Shown here piece by piece: positions 1 to 7,807 of a stretch of DNA of 64,000 bases. The notes under the pieces were generated by a model. The model was given only the letters and a program-made list of their open reading frames with translations, was not told where the DNA came from and did no database searches. How positions within the stretch are numbered: position 1 is the stretch's first letter; the number at the start of each line of letters is the position of its first letter. Origin of the DNA: Bradyrhizobium sp. Arg816. Its GTDB lineage: Bacteria > Pseudomonadota > Alphaproteobacteria > Rhizobiales > Xanthobacteraceae. The stretch spans positions 28,362-92,361 of the forward strand of contig NZ_JAPRAQ010000031.1 of the NCBI RefSeq assembly GCF_029989365.1. The letters are read 5' to 3'. The position numbers and the translations under genes are program-made.

Positions 1-7
1 GATGACT

Positions 8-130
8 CTCGTGTCCCGGGCGCGCTGCGGCACGAAGTGACGCCGCGCAGAACCGGGACCCACAGGATCAGACAATAGGTCCCGGCTCAGCAGTGCAGCA
101 CTTCGCGCCGCACTGCGTCCGGGACACGAG
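8..130. repeat. Palindromic intergenic repeat upstream of boxB
   Basis: The ends form a 12-bp perfect inverted repeat (CTCGTGTCCCGG at 8-19 and its complement at 119-130), with further imperfect pairing inside. The arrangement is that of the short interspersed palindromes common in Bradyrhizobium. It lies just before the boxB ribosome binding site. In other genomes boxA usually precedes boxB, so the element probably sits between them, but boxA is outside the window. Confidence 0.6.
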
Positions 131-150
131 ACGGAGCAAGGAGCACGGCC

Positions 151-1596
151 ATGAACATCATGAACGTCGACTACTCGACCAAGATTCCGAACAACGTCAA
201 TCTCGCCGAAGACCGCCAGGTGCTGAAGGCGCTGGAAGGATGGCATCCCGGCTATATGGATTGGTGGAGCGACATGGGGCCGGAAGGCTTCCAGGAGTCG
301 CTGGTGTATCTTCGCACCGCGTACTCCGTCGATCCGCGCGGCTGGGCCAAGTTCGACTATGTCCGCATGCCCGACTATCGCTGGGGCATCCTGCTTGCGC
401 CGCAGGAGGAGAACCGCGTCGTTCCGTTCGGTGAGCACTTTGGCGAGCCGGCCTGGCAGGAAGTCCCGGGCGAGTATCGCGCCATGCTGCGCCGCCTGAT
501 CGTGATCCAGGGCGACACCGAGCCGGCTTCCGTCGAGCAGCAGCGCCATCTCGGCAAGACCGCGCCCTCGCTCTACGACATGCGCAACCTGTTCCAGGTC
601 AATGTCGAGGAAGGCCGCCATCTCTGGGCGATGGTCTATCTGCTGCAGAAGTACTTCGGCCGCGACGGTCGCGAGGAAGCGGATGACTTGCTGCGCCGCC
701 GCTCGGGCGATGCCGACGCGCCGCGCATGCTCGGTGCGTTCAACGAGGCCACGCCGGACTGGCTGTCCTTCTTCATGTTCACCTATTTCACCGACCGCGA
801 CGGCAAGATGCAGCTGCACTCGCTCGCGCAGTCGGGCTTCGATCCCTTGTCGCGCACCTGCCGTTTCATGCTGACGGAAGAAGCGCACCACATGTTCGTC
901 GGCGAGACCGGCATCACCCGCGTCGTGCAGCGCACTTGTGACGCGATGCGCGAAGCCGGCATCACCGATCCCACCGACATCGCAAAGGTCCGTGCGCTCG
1001 GCGTGATCGACCTGCCGACCATCCAGAAGAAGCTGAATCTGCACTATACGCTGTCGCTCGACCTGTTCGGCTCGGAGGTCTCGACCAACGCGGCCAACGC
1101 CTTCAACACCGGCATCAAGGGCCGCTATCACGAGACCCAGATCGACGACGATCACCAGCTCAAGAACGCCACCTATCCGGTGCTCAAGTTCATCAACGGC
1201 GAGATCAAGCTCGTCGACGAGCCGGCGCTGACCGCGCTCAACATGCGCCTGCGCGACGATTACAGCCAGGACTGCGTCAAGGGCATGCTGCGCTGGAACA
1301 AGGTGATCTCCACCGCGGGCTATGATTTCAAGCTGACGCTGCCGAATGTCGCCTTCCACCGCCACATCGGCGAGTTCAAGGGCATCCATGCGACGCCGGA
1401 TGGTCTTTTGATCGACGACGCCACCTGGGCCAAGCGCAAGGATGATTGGTTGCCCTCGACCGCCGATGGCGACTTCATCACCTCGCTGATGCAGCCCGTC
1501 ACCGAGACCGGCAAGTTCGCCTCCTGGATCTCGCCGCCGAAAGTCGGCATCGACAACAAGCCCGGCGATTTCGAGTACGTGAAGATCGAGTCGTAG
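151..1596 (+). CDS. boxB: Benzoyl-CoA 2,3-epoxidase, oxygenase subunit BoxB
   Basis: This is the di-iron oxygenase component of the aerobic benzoyl-CoA (box) pathway. It epoxidises benzoyl-CoA to 2,3-epoxybenzoyl-CoA with electrons from the reductase BoxA. The 481-residue length is usual for BoxB. Carboxylate and histidine ligands expected of the di-iron site are visible in GDTE (near residue 124), EEGRH (153-157) and EEAHH (243-247). The ATG at 151 follows an AGGAGC ribosome binding site; a second in-frame ATG lies three codons later. A palindromic repeat lies immediately upstream and another downstream, so neither boxA nor boxC is seen here. Identification is by strong whole-length resemblance. 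Confidence 0.95.
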   Translation: MNIMNVDYSTKIPNNVNLAEDRQVLKALEGWHPGYMDWWSDMGPEGFQESLVYLRTAYSVDPRGWAKFDYVRMPDYRWGILLAPQEENRVVPFGEHFGEPAWQEVPGEYRAMLRRLIVIQGDTEPASVEQQRHLGKTAPSLYDMRNLFQVNVEEGRHLWAMVYLLQKYFGRDGREEADDLLRRRSGDADAPRMLGAFNEATPDWLSFFMFTYFTDRDGKMQLHSLAQSGFDPLSRTCRFMLTEEAHHMFVGETGITRVVQRTCDAMREAGITDPTDIAKVRALGVIDLPTIQKKLNLHYTLSLDLFGSEVSTNAANAFNTGIKGRYHETQIDDDHQLKNATYPVLKFINGEIKLVDEPALTALNMRLRDDYSQDCVKGMLRWNKVISTAGYDFKLTLPNVAFHRHIGEFKGIHATPDGLLIDDATWAKRKDDWLPSTADGDFITSLMQPVTETGKFASWISPPKVGIDNKPGDFEYVKIES

Positions 1597-1630
1597 ACGT
1601 TAGACGACGACGCTCGCGCCACACGAATGC

Positions 1631-1733
1631 TGTCATCACCCGCGGAAGCGGGTGATCCAGTATTCCAGAGGCGGTCGTTCTAGAGCCGAGAAGCCGCGGC
1701 GTACTGGATGCCCCGCTTTCGCGGGGCATGACA
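1631..1733. repeat. Palindromic repeat, GTCAT-ended family (copy 1)
   Basis: A roughly 100-bp element begins TGTCAT and ends ATGACA. It holds two smaller hairpins, one at each end, joined by a short spacer. Similar elements occur at 20111, 26621, 49668 and 61431. It lies between the convergent ends of boxB and the SDR gene, where its hairpins could act as a bidirectional terminator. Confidence 0.7.
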
Positions 1734-1768
1734 GCGGAGTGTGCGGCACGGCTTCTCCTGAAGCTCGC

Positions 1769-2569
1769 CTACCCCGCAATCTCCAGTCCCGCATTCGCAT
1801 AGACCACGCCGCCATCGACGGCGATGGTGTTGCCGACCACGTAATCGCCCGCGCGCGAGGCGAGGTAGATCGCCACGCCGGCCATGTCCTCATCGGTTCC
1901 GATCCGCCGCGCCGGGATGCGCTTTGCGACCTCGTCCGCATGGTCGCGCGCGGCGCGGTTCATGTCGGACTTGAACGCGCCCGGCGCGATCGCGGTGACG
2001 TTGATGTTGTCCTTGATCAGTTTCGTCGCCATGCGCCGCGTCAGGTGGATCACGGCGGCCTTGCTGGCGGCGTAGGAATAGGTCTCGCTCGGATTGACGA
2101 AGATGCCGTCGATCGAGGCGATGTTGATGACCTTGGCGGGCCGCTCGTGCGACGCCGCCGCACGCAGAGGTGCGGCAAGCGCCTTGGTCAGGAAGAACAG
2201 CGACTTGACGTTGAGGTCCATCACCTTGTCCCAGCCGCTCTCCGGGAATTCGTCGAACTCCGCGCCCCAGGCCGCACCCGCATTGTTGACGAGGATGTCG
2301 AGCTTCGGCTCCAGCTTGATGATCTCGGAGGCCAGCCTGTCGCAGCCTTCGATGGTCGAGATGTCGATCGGCAGCGCGATGCATTCGCCGTCATATTGGG
2401 CGGAGAGCTCCTTCGCCGTCGCCTCGCAGGGACCTGCCTTGCGCGCGGTGATGTAGACCTTCGCCGCGCCCTGCGCGAGGAAGCCCGCCGCGATCATCTT
2501 GCCGATGCCGCGCGAGCCGCCGGTCACGAGCGCGACACGGCCTTTGAGCGAGAACAGATCGTTGAACAT
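1769..2569 (-). CDS. SDR family NAD(P)-dependent oxidoreductase (RhlG-like)
   Basis: This is a classical short-chain dehydrogenase of 266 residues. The nucleotide-binding motif TGGSRGIG lies near residue 17, NNAG near the middle, and the catalytic YSYAASK (YxxxK) in the second half. The overall sequence resembles the RhlG / 3-oxoacyl-ACP reductase branch, so a role in reducing a 3-oxoacyl or similar carbonyl substrate is plausible, but the substrate cannot be read from sequence. The ATG at 2569 was chosen because a strong AGGGAGG ribosome binding site precedes it; a longer open frame to 2620 has no such site. It is convergent with boxB and shows no obvious operon partner. Confidence 0.85.
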   Translation of the reverse strand: MFNDLFSLKGRVALVTGGSRGIGKMIAAGFLAQGAAKVYITARKAGPCEATAKELSAQYDGECIALPIDISTIEGCDRLASEIIKLEPKLDILVNNAGAAWGAEFDEFPESGWDKVMDLNVKSLFFLTKALAAPLRAAASHERPAKVINIASIDGIFVNPSETYSYAASKAAVIHLTRRMATKLIKDNINVTAIAPGAFKSDMNRAARDHADEVAKRIPARRIGTDEDMAGVAIYLASRAGDYVVGNTIAVDGGVVYANAGLEIAG

Positions 2570-2673
2570 GGTGCCTCCCTTGGTTGGCGCCGTTTTGAGC
2601 GCGGCGGAGAGGGGAGTCAATCTCCGCCGTCGCTCTTACTGAGCGCTCCTCAGGATGAGGTCTGAGTGATGGA

Positions 2674-3732
2674 TCAGGCCGCGGCGATCCGGCGAAAGCC
2701 GTTCCACATCGCGGTCGCGGCGCCTGAGGTCAGCACCGGCAAAATTCGCGCGTCCTGGTAATTGCCGTTGAGCGAGACGCGCGGCAGCGCGGTCATGTGG
2801 CCGGCGTTCTCGGCGAACAGCATGCCGGGCCGGGTCGTCACGGCGGTCTTGAAGCCGGCCGATGCAGCGAGTGCGAATTCGCGCTCGCCGGCCGCTTCGC
2901 GGTCGCCATAGGGGTAGGCGAAGTGCAGCACGGTACGGCCGAGCGCCTGCTCGATCCGCGCGCGGCTGACCGCCATCTCCTGCGCGGCGATCCCCTCGCT
3001 CTGCTTGGCCAGATTACAATGGCTGATGGTGTGCGCGCCGATCGTGACCAGCGGATCGGCGGAAAATGCCCTCACCTCGTCCCAGGACAGGCACAGGCTG
3101 CGGCACAGTGCGGCCATGTCGACGTCGTATCTGGCGCAGAGCGCCTCGATCTCGCGTTTGAGATCATGTTCGCCCGGCAGCGCGCGCAGCCAATCGTGCA
3201 GGCGGTCGAACGCCATTTGTTTTGCGGCTGGGGTCGTTGCATCCAGCCGCAGGGCGGAATTGCCGATCTGGATGTCAATCTGTTCGGCCTTGGCGATCAC
3301 GGCCTCCAGCGCGGTCCACCACAGACGTCCGGTGCCCTCGGCAAACTCGCTCGCGACATAGACGGCCAAGGGCGCGTCAAATTCGCGCAGAACCGGCAGC
3401 GCGAATTCGAGATTGTCGCGGTAGCCGTCGTCGAGGGTGAAGGCGGCGAAGGGGCGGATGAACCGGCCCTGCACCAGCCGCTCATGCAGCTCGTCCATGC
3501 TGACGATGTCGATCCCGCGCGAGCGCAAATGGCTCAGGGTGGCGCGGAGGAAATCGGGGGTGACTTCGAGGTGCCGGTTCGGCTGGAACGCGGCCTCGCG
3601 GGCCGGCCGCACGTGGTGCAGCATGAAAATGGCGCCGACGCCCGACAAGAGCGGGCGCAACAGGTGGTGCGCCCCGCTGAAATAGAGTGCCCCCAGCGCT
3701 GCGCGGATGACGTTGTTTCGGAGTTGTTTCAT
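2674..3732 (-). CDS. Polysaccharide deacetylase family protein (CE4)
   Basis: This 352-residue protein has the NodB-homology (carbohydrate esterase 4) fold signatures. These are the metal-binding and catalytic TLDDGYRDN near residue 97, a second metal-ligand motif GAHTISH around residue 233, and FAYPYGD near 273. The family removes N- or O-acetyl groups from chitin-like, peptidoglycan or exopolysaccharide chains. A hydrophobic stretch near residues 10-40 may anchor the protein. It is transcribed divergently from the OmpA-BON gene across about 160 bp. Nothing nearby identifies the glycan. The family call is firm; the substrate is unknown. Confidence 0.85.
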   Translation of the reverse strand: MKQLRNNVIRAALGALYFSGAHHLLRPLLSGVGAIFMLHHVRPAREAAFQPNRHLEVTPDFLRATLSHLRSRGIDIVSMDELHERLVQGRFIRPFAAFTLDDGYRDNLEFALPVLREFDAPLAVYVASEFAEGTGRLWWTALEAVIAKAEQIDIQIGNSALRLDATTPAAKQMAFDRLHDWLRALPGEHDLKREIEALCARYDVDMAALCRSLCLSWDEVRAFSADPLVTIGAHTISHCNLAKQSEGIAAQEMAVSRARIEQALGRTVLHFAYPYGDREAAGEREFALAASAGFKTAVTTRPGMLFAENAGHMTALPRVSLNGNYQDARILPVLTSGAATAMWNGFRRIAAA

Positions 3733-3896
3733 GACCGGCTGGCGAACTCTGGCATTCCACTTTCAACTTACGGAAGAACCCTTGAAGAAAAAGTTATTCC
3801 AATTGTCGACGCATGGCCCTCGGAAGGGCATCATTTCCGGTTTGACAGCCCGCCAAGGGTTTGTTTTGTCTCCGGTTCCAGAGTTCGGGTCGTTGA

Positions 3897-5291
3897 ATGC
3901 AGAAGCTTTTCAGGTGGGCCAGCAAATGGTGGCCAGGGCTGATCCCCCTGGCCGTCATGTGGGGATTTGCGGCCTGGAATAATACCTTGCCGGTCGAGGC
4001 GGACCTGTCCGCCCGCAGCTCGGCGGCGCTCAAGGAGACTGTTCTGGACAAGACCCGGATCGCGGTCGACGGCCGGGACGTCAGCCTGGCCGCGGACGCC
4101 TTTTCCGAGGAGGGGCGCCGCGATGCCGTGATGGCGGTCGAGCTCGTCCCGGGCGTGCGCCTGGTCGACGACCGGACCCGCCTTGTTCCCGAAGCGACGC
4201 CCTTCGTCTGGAATGCCGAGCGTGACGTGGTGCGGGTAACGCTGTCCGGCTCCGCGCCCCTGCCGTCGATGAAGGCACGCCTGACCGAGGCCGCGCGCAA
4301 GGAGGTCAACGGGACCGAGGTCGCCGATCAGATGGGCCTCGCGCGCGGCGCGCCGCCGCGGTTCGAGGCGGCCGCGATGCTGCTGCTCGACCAGATCGGC
4401 AAGCTCAAGGACGGCAAGATCACGATCACCGACACCAAGGTTAATCTGTCGGGCATGGCGCGCGACCTCGGCGGCCGTGAGGCGATCGCGGCCGCGCTCA
4501 AGAACCTGCCCGAGGGCTTTTCGGTCGCCGCCAACGACGTCAAGGCGCCGCCCTACATCTTCCAGGCCTACAAGGACCCGGTCGCGGCGACCGTGACGCT
4601 GACGGGCTACGTGCCTGACAACAGCGTGCACGCGGCCATTGCAACCAGTGCCTCGCGAAAGTTCTTCACCGAAAAGGTCGTCGACAATCTCAAGGCCAGC
4701 GTCGGCGCACCCGGCTCCTTCAATACTGCCGTGGTCGCAGCGCTCGGCGCGCTGTCGCGGCTGTCGACCGGTACGCTCGTGGTGTCCGATCGCGAGGTGA
4801 AGCTGTCGGGCGATGCCCTCTACGAGGGCGCCGCCAACGACATCCGCGCAGGCCTCGGCAAGGACTTCCCGAAGAACTGGCAGTACAAGCCGGAGATTAC
4901 GGTGAAGCCTGCCGCGGGTCCGGTCGATGGCACGGTCTGCCAGCAATTGTTCTCGGAGCTCCTGAACAAGGGCAAGATCCGCTTCGCAACGAAACGCGCC
5001 GACATCGACCCGGATTCCGCCGGCATTCTCGACCATCTGATCGAGACGGCGCTGCGCTGCCCCACCACCAATATCGAGGTGGCCGGGCACACCGATGCCG
5101 ATGGTGAGGACTCCTTCAACCAGGCTCTCTCGGAGAAGCGCGCGCAGGCCGTGATCGACTATCTGGTCAAGGCCGGGTTGCCGGCCACCCGCTTCACTCC
5201 GGTTGGCTATGGCGCCACGCAGCCCCTCGCCGGCAATGACACCGACGAAGGCAAGGCGCAGAACCGCCGCATCGAATTTCTGGTGAGGTGA
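3897..5291 (+). CDS. BON-domain and OmpA-domain envelope protein (ArfA-like)
   Basis: This 464-residue protein has one N-terminal membrane segment (about residues 10-28). A long region with BON-like repeats follows (LTGYVPDN and similar), then a C-terminal OmpA peptidoglycan-binding domain with VAGHTDADG and the closing NRRIEFLV. It should be anchored in the inner membrane and bind peptidoglycan from the periplasm. The layout of TM, BON region and OmpA recalls mycobacterial OmpATb/ArfA (Rv0899), whose operon also encodes small membrane proteins. The next gene here, three bases downstream, is a 98-residue membrane protein, so the two are very likely co-transcribed. Function in this organism is inferred only. 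Confidence 0.85.
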   Translation: MQKLFRWASKWWPGLIPLAVMWGFAAWNNTLPVEADLSARSSAALKETVLDKTRIAVDGRDVSLAADAFSEEGRRDAVMAVELVPGVRLVDDRTRLVPEATPFVWNAERDVVRVTLSGSAPLPSMKARLTEAARKEVNGTEVADQMGLARGAPPRFEAAAMLLLDQIGKLKDGKITITDTKVNLSGMARDLGGREAIAAALKNLPEGFSVAANDVKAPPYIFQAYKDPVAATVTLTGYVPDNSVHAAIATSASRKFFTEKVVDNLKASVGAPGSFNTAVVAALGALSRLSTGTLVVSDREVKLSGDALYEGAANDIRAGLGKDFPKNWQYKPEITVKPAAGPVDGTVCQQLFSELLNKGKIRFATKRADIDPDSAGILDHLIETALRCPTTNIEVAGHTDADGEDSFNQALSEKRAQAVIDYLVKAGLPATRFTPVGYGATQPLAGNDTDEGKAQNRRIEFLVR

Positions 5292-5293
5292 CG

Positions 5294-5590
5294 ATGCCCT
5301 ATCTCGTCTCGTTCCATCTGGGCTGGCTGATCGGCTCGCTGCTGCTGGGCTTTTGCATGGGCTGGATCTCGGTGGTCCAGCGCGGCAACGGCACCTCGAA
5401 GGTGACCGCGCGCTGGCTCGGCGCGCTTGCTGCCGCCCTGGTCGCTGCCTCCTTCGCGCATGTGGTGCCCGGCCGCTTCGGCTATTGGCTCGATCTCGGG
5501 CTGGTCATGTTCGCCTGCTACCTCGTCGGCTGCACCATCGGCGCCTGGCTGCGCGACAGGGTGGTCTCGCGGAGCCAGCCTGCGGCTTAG
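5294..5590 (+). CDS. Small two-helix membrane protein
   Basis: This 98-residue protein has two hydrophobic segments of clear membrane length, about residues 3-28 and 40-80; the second may be two helices. The C-terminus is short and basic. The ATG at 5294 fits the GAGGTGA ribosome binding site that overlaps the end of the preceding OmpA gene; a GTG at 5288 would overlap that stop codon. Tight coupling to the BON-OmpA gene suggests a joint role in the envelope. I do not recognise a named family. Confidence 0.7.
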   Translation: MPYLVSFHLGWLIGSLLLGFCMGWISVVQRGNGTSKVTARWLGALAAALVAASFAHVVPGRFGYWLDLGLVMFACYLVGCTIGAWLRDRVVSRSQPAA

Positions 5591-5643
5591 ATATTCAGGT
5601 TCGCTCGGAGGGCGGGGCCTCTATCCAACATTGCAATAACGGC

Positions 5644-5670
5644 CTGATCGGCAAGCAAATTGCCGATCAG
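5644..5670. promoter_or_regulatory. 11-bp perfect hairpin upstream of the tetR promoter
   Basis: CTGATCGGCAA (5644-5654) and its exact complement (5660-5670) flank a 5-base loop. No T-run follows on the plus strand. It lies 7 bases before the -35 box of the next operon. It could end the preceding transcript with help from Rho, or be a second regulator site. Confidence 0.5.
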
Positions 5671-5677
5671 AATGCGC

Positions 5678-5706
5678 TTGACAATAATACGTACGTACGT
5701 ATTATT
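5678..5706 (+). promoter_or_regulatory. Promoter with 24-bp perfect palindromic operator for tetR-dhaA
   Basis: TTGACA (5678-5683) and TATTAT (5700-5705) are spaced by 16 bp. A perfect palindrome, AATAATACGTAC followed by its complement, spans 5683-5706 and so fills the whole space between the two boxes. This is the classic position for a TetR-type operator. The expected transcription start is at or next to the ATG at 5712, which would make the mRNA leaderless or nearly so. Confidence 0.75.
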
Positions 5707-5711
5707 CGCTC

Positions 5712-6302
5712 ATGCCAAAGCCCTCACTCAAAGACGCCATCCTCGATGCCGGCCTGAAGGTCATGTTCCGGACCGGCTATCACGGCACCAGCGTGCGTGA
5801 TGTCACCGCCGCGGCCGGCGCGCCGCAGGGGTCCTTCACCAACCATTTTCGTTCCAAAGAGGTGTTCGCCTCCGAGGTGCTCGACCGCTACTTCGACACC
5901 ACGAGGGGACTGGTCGCGGAGGCGCTCGACGACACCTCGCTGACGCCGCGCGCGCGGCTGCGCCGCTATCTCGACATCATCACCGGCCGTCTGGAGGCCG
6001 ACGGCTATGGGCGCGGCTGCCTGATCGGAGATCTCAGCTTGGAGGCATCAGCCAGCAGCGAAATGCTGCGCGCGCGTCTCGCCGAAATCTTCGCTGAGTG
6101 GCGCACGCCGTTCGCCGCCTGCATCAGGGACGCCCAGACGTGCCGCGAGATCGCATCCGATTTCGAGCCCGAAGATCTCGCCGATTTCCTGCTCGCATCC
6201 TGGCAGGGCGCGATCCTGCGCATGAAGGTCGACCGCAATCCCAACGCCCTCGAACGTTTCAAGACCATCGCCTTTCAAACCGTCTTCAGGGAGCTGACAT
6301 GA
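5712..6302 (+). CDS. TetR/AcrR family regulator of the dehalogenase operon
   Basis: This 196-residue protein has an N-terminal TetR helix-turn-helix (residues about 5-55, with TSVRDVTAAAG and the recognition segment GSFTNHFRSKE). A variable ligand-binding helical region follows. Such regulators usually repress their own operon until a small molecule binds. The perfect palindrome in its own promoter is the likely operator. The stop codon overlaps the start of the haloalkane dehalogenase gene (ATGA), so the two are co-transcribed and the inducer is plausibly a haloalkane or a related metabolite. No Shine-Dalgarno sequence is visible before the ATG because the promoter ends only six bases upstream. 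Confidence 0.9.
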   Translation: MPKPSLKDAILDAGLKVMFRTGYHGTSVRDVTAAAGAPQGSFTNHFRSKEVFASEVLDRYFDTTRGLVAEALDDTSLTPRARLRRYLDIITGRLEADGYGRGCLIGDLSLEASASSEMLRARLAEIFAEWRTPFAACIRDAQTCREIASDFEPEDLADFLLASWQGAILRMKVDRNPNALERFKTIAFQTVFRELT

Positions 6303-7231
6303 GCAAGCCAATCGAAATCGAGATTCGCAAAGCGTCTGTGCTGGGAAGCACGATGGCCTATCGCGAGATGGGAGATCGCGATGCGCCCGCTGCCCTGTTC
6401 CTGCACGGCAACCCGACGTCGTCGCATATCTGGCGCAACATCCTGCCGCTGGTATCGCCGGTCGCACATTGCATCGCGCCCGATCTCGTCGGCTTCGGCC
6501 AATCCGGCAAGCCCGACATCGGCTATCGCTTCGTCGACCACGTCCGCTATCTCGATGCATTCATCGAACAGCGCGGCATCAAATCGGCCTATCTCGTCGC
6601 GCAGGACTGGGGCACCGCGCTCGCGTTCCATCTCGCCGCGCGCCGGCCCGATTTCGTGCGCGGCCTGGCCTTCATGGAGTTCATCCGGCCGATGCCGACC
6701 TGGCAGGACTTTCACCACACCGAGGTCGCGGAGGAGCAGGATCACGCCGAGGCGGCGAGGGCGGCGTTCCGCAAATTCAGGACGGAGGGCGAGGGCGAAG
6801 CGATGATCCTGGAGGCGAACGCGTTCGTCGAACGCGTGCTGCCCGGTGGGATCGTCCGCAAGCTCGGCGAGGACGAGATGGCGCCTTACCGTGCGCCATT
6901 CCCGACGCCGGAGAGCCGCCGGCCCGTTCTCGCCTTCCCCCGCGAGCTGCCGATCGCGGGCGAGCCCGCCGACGTCTACCAGATGCTCCGATCCGCGCAT
7001 GCCGCGCTCGCTGCATCGTCCTATCCGAAGCTGTTGTTCTCGGGCACGCCCGGTGCGCTCGTCGCGCCCGAATTTGCCGAGCGGTTCGCGGCCTCGCTGA
7101 AGCACTGCGCATTGGTCCGCCTCGGAGCAGGCCTGCACTTCCTCCAGGAGGATCACCCCGAGGCGATCGGCCGTTCCGTCGCCGGCTGGATCGCCGGCAT
7201 CGAGGCGGTGCGTCCGCAGCGCGCGGCCTGA
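6299..7231 (+). CDS. dhaA: Haloalkane dehalogenase (DbjA-type)
   Basis: This alpha/beta-hydrolase of 310 residues splits carbon-halogen bonds of haloalkanes to give an alcohol, halide and a proton. Its catalytic set is visible: nucleophile Asp103 and halide-binding Trp104 in AQDWGT, halide-binding Asn38 in HGNPTSS, catalytic acid Glu127 in FMEF, and the base histidine in GLHFLQED near residue 280. The sequence is nearly the same as what I recall of DbjA from B. japonicum USDA110, a structurally characterised enzyme. The start at 6299 overlaps the tetR stop, implying translational coupling. The same operon continues toward a decayed small gene. Confidence 0.95.
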   Translation: MSKPIEIEIRKASVLGSTMAYREMGDRDAPAALFLHGNPTSSHIWRNILPLVSPVAHCIAPDLVGFGQSGKPDIGYRFVDHVRYLDAFIEQRGIKSAYLVAQDWGTALAFHLAARRPDFVRGLAFMEFIRPMPTWQDFHHTEVAEEQDHAEAARAAFRKFRTEGEGEAMILEANAFVERVLPGGIVRKLGEDEMAPYRAPFPTPESRRPVLAFPRELPIAGEPADVYQMLRSAHAALAASSYPKLLFSGTPGALVAPEFAERFAASLKHCALVRLGAGLHFLQEDHPEAIGRSVAGWIAGIEAVRPQRAA

Positions 7232-7243
7232 TAGGAGGGCGCG

Positions 7244-7429
7244 ATGCCTGACGTGACCATCATCTATTGCCGTCCCTGCGGCTACGAGAAGCGCGCCAAG
7301 GAGGCCGCTGCTGCGCTGCGGCAGCGTGCCGCCGTCACTTCCGTGTGGCTCTGATCCGGGGCGGAATCTGATCGCCTCCCTGAGGCCACGGCCGTCGCCG
7401 CGGCCTTTCAGCCCGCCGGAAATCCCTGA
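7244..7429 (+). pseudogene. Decayed SelT/SelW/SelH (Rdx) family gene
   Basis: The ATG at 7244, after a good AGGAGGG site, opens a 36-codon frame. It begins like Rdx-family redox proteins, with the N-terminal YCRPCGYEKRAKEA carrying the CxxC motif at residues 9-12. It stops at a TGA (7352-7354). The same frame continues after that stop with RLPEATAVAAAF, which resembles the C-terminus of the family, before a final TGA at 7427. The middle of the domain (roughly 20 or more residues) is missing. The reading is an internal deletion plus an in-frame stop. A functional 36-residue peptide is possible but less likely. Confidence 0.55.
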
Positions 7430-7807
7430 ACAACAGCTCCGGCCAGCCCTCTTTCGCCAGGCGGGGGCGGCCCATAGATTGACGTTGGCTTAAGTCGTGA
7501 CGGAACATTGTGCGGTCGAAATCATCAAAACTTCATGGCGCCTGCGCAGGATTGCCATGGAGATTCGCGTCAGTCTTGCCGCCGAAAGCGCCAATCCGTG
7601 CATCAGGAGCCCGCAACCCTGCCTAAAATATTGAAGGCACGAGTTTTTGTTCGAATTGCTGAATTCCACTCCGCCCCAAAACGCGCTAGTGGAGGGGCAT
7701 GGGGCACGCGCGATGCCGGAGCCGGCGGCAAGGGTTCGTTGAGTGCCTGTACGTCGTCCGCCTGTCCGCCGGCCGCCCTGGCCGCTGAAGCGTTGTTCGA
7801 GGTCTAG
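7430..7807. other. Intergenic region without recognised genes
   Basis: This stretch of about 380 bases lies between the dehalogenase operon and the next membrane protein gene. It includes a locally AT-richer part around 7620-7665. Open frames here have no family resemblance and poor starts. It presumably holds the promoter of the 7808 gene, but I see no convincing promoter boxes. Confidence 0.5.

Noticed and set aside
3842..3870. TTGACA at 3842 as the promoter of the BON-OmpA gene
   Set aside because: No acceptable -10 box was found at 16-18 bp, so it is not listed as a feature.
7352..7354. The TGA in the Rdx-like remnant as a selenocysteine codon
   Set aside because: In this family the redox Cys or Sec is in the N-terminal CxxC, which is already present as two Cys. 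The TGA lies where the domain has been deleted, and no SECIS-like element is apparent.
7508..7807. A 99-codon open frame before the UPF0104 gene
   Set aside because: Composition is erratic (Cys-, Ala- and Pro-rich end), there is no ribosome binding site and no recognisable domain.
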